A stretch of DNA of 64,000 bases from Bremerella cremea (GTDB lineage: Bacteria; Planctomycetota; Planctomycetia; Pirellulales; Pirellulaceae), in NCBI RefSeq assembly GCF_003335505.1, contig NZ_QPEX01000046.1, positions 310,001 through 374,000 of the forward strand. Reading direction: 5' to 3'. The notes beneath the pieces are model-generated. The model searched no databases. It was not told where the DNA came from and saw only the letters and a list, made by a program, of their open reading frames with translations. A program made the translations under genes and the position numbers. Numbering within the stretch: position 1 is the first letter of the stretch; every line of letters starts with the position of its first letter. Below are positions 63,332-64,000 of the stretch, piece by piece.

Positions 63332-63859
63332 ATGAAAGACCTTCCGCAACACGAATCGCCGCCGGTTGATGTCGCGCAACTTGTTGCCGAACATCAGCTT
63401 ACGGTTTGGCGAAGCCTGCGATCTTGGGGGTGTTCCCCTCAAGAGGCGGAAGATCTGACCCAGGAAACCTTTTTAAAGATCCTGGAAAAACCGTTCGAGG
63501 ACCAAGGAGATGCCGCTACAAGGGGGTATCTGCGGACCGTAGCTCGGCACCTGTTGATCGACCGTCGGCGCAAAGAAGGACGACAAACCAACGTCCAAGC
63601 CGTCGAGAACATCGATCAATTTTGGGCCCAGACAGACGATCGGAAGCCGGAAGCATTGTTAGAGATGTTAGGCGAGTGCCTGCAAGCTTTGACCGACCGG
63701 GCCCGTTTGGCGTTGGAGCTTCGGTTTCAAGATCGGAAATCGAGAACGGAAATTGCCGAGGCCCTCGAAATCGGCGAACATGGAGCCAAAAACTTGATGC
63801 AACGTGCCAAGCAGCAGCTGCGCGAGTGCATCGAGGTTAAATTAAAAGAGCAAACCTAA
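63332..63859 (+). CDS. ECF-type RNA polymerase sigma factor
   Basis: 175 residues, short form. Region 2: AEDLTQETFLKILEKPF and GYLRTVARHLLIDRRRK; region 4: LTDRARLALELRFQDRKSR with helix-turn-helix TEIAEALEIGEHGAKNLM. A gene starts seven bases after its stop, presumably its partner. Third ECF factor in the window. Confidence 0.9.
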   Translation: MKDLPQHESPPVDVAQLVAEHQLTVWRSLRSWGCSPQEAEDLTQETFLKILEKPFEDQGDAATRGYLRTVARHLLIDRRRKEGRQTNVQAVENIDQFWAQTDDRKPEALLEMLGECLQALTDRARLALELRFQDRKSRTEIAEALEIGEHGAKNLMQRAKQQLRECIEVKLKEQT

Positions 63860-63866
63860 GTCACCT

Positions 63867-64000
63867 ATGCCTTACGAAGATCCCATCATCGATCCTCTGT
63901 TAGAGGAACTGCTCGGCCAAGAGCAGATGCCGGATCTGACCGCGCGCATCATGCGTGCCCACCAGCAACGACAAGCCGCTGCGGCTTCCCAGCAGAATGG
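63867..64000 (+). CDS. Probable partner gene of the ECF sigma factor (5' part only)
   Basis: 44 codons visible before the edge: MPYEDPIIDPLLEELLGQEQ, PDLTARIMRAHQQRQ, then Ala/Gln-rich. The LLEELLG-x(4)-PDLTARI pattern is familiar from the N-termini of planctomycete proteins with von Willebrand or anti-sigma roles, as far as memory allows. It is coupled to the sigma gene (7-base gap). Function is open. Confidence 0.7.
   Translation, partial: MPYEDPIIDPLLEELLGQEQMPDLTARIMRAHQQRQAAAASQQN

Overview
The window looks like chromosomal DNA of a planctomycete of the Pirellulaceae type (Blastopirellula/Bremerella/Rhodopirellula-like). This is inferred from gene families rather than from a search. They include a PSCyt2/PSD1 (DUF1549-DUF1553) protein beside a cytochrome-WD40 protein, a probable DUF1598 protein, a tandem array of DUF1559-like genes, three ECF sigma factors with unusual partners, and many secreted proteins without clear relatives. 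No phage, plasmid, insertion sequence or CRISPR signal was seen.

Layout. 1-7882 (minus): a lipid/polyketide locus with a 4'-phosphopantetheinyl transferase, a discrete acyl carrier protein and a giant type I polyketide synthase that runs off the left edge. Domain order is KS-AT-DH-ER-KR-ACP, followed by the start of a PLP alpha-oxoamine synthase domain. The product is probably an amino-acid-capped, fully reduced acyl chain (a sphingoid-like aminoketone). 8342-8998: queC. 9256-13994: the cytochrome/WD40 and PSCyt2-PSD1 pair. 14155-16013: ABC exporter ATPase plus permease. 16179-16251: tRNA-Arg(TCG). 16462-23337: FHA protein, dnaE, DUF1598-like protein and a cyclophilin, separated by good hairpin terminators. 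24474-27476 (minus): two TadE-like proteins and a TadG/von Willebrand protein. 27847-32448: a lipoprotein, then two ECF sigma/partner pairs. One partner carries C-terminal CxxCH motifs; the other fuses an anti-sigma-like N-terminus to a pseudopilin/DUF1559-like module.

32690-48960 is mixed housekeeping: NCS2-like permease, methyltransferase, CelD-like GNAT protein, PTS enzyme I, glycerate kinase, a 910-residue secreted protein, exported glutathione peroxidase, MarR regulator and asparagine synthase. 50329-56851 is the most striking accessory region. Eight consecutive same-strand DUF1559-like paralogues share one core but differ in how they are anchored, and a truncated ninth tail is preserved in frame. 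57138-64000 carries a lone SF2 helicase with an acidic linker, a membrane-anchored protein with four repeated DDI-x2-(L/M)F motifs, a thioredoxin-trypsin fusion, and a third ECF sigma factor with the start of its neighbour.

Best candidates for undescribed biology are the PKS-oxoamine synthase operon, the DUF1559-like array, and the two hybrid sigma-factor partners. All functions are inferred from motifs read by eye; no database search was possible.
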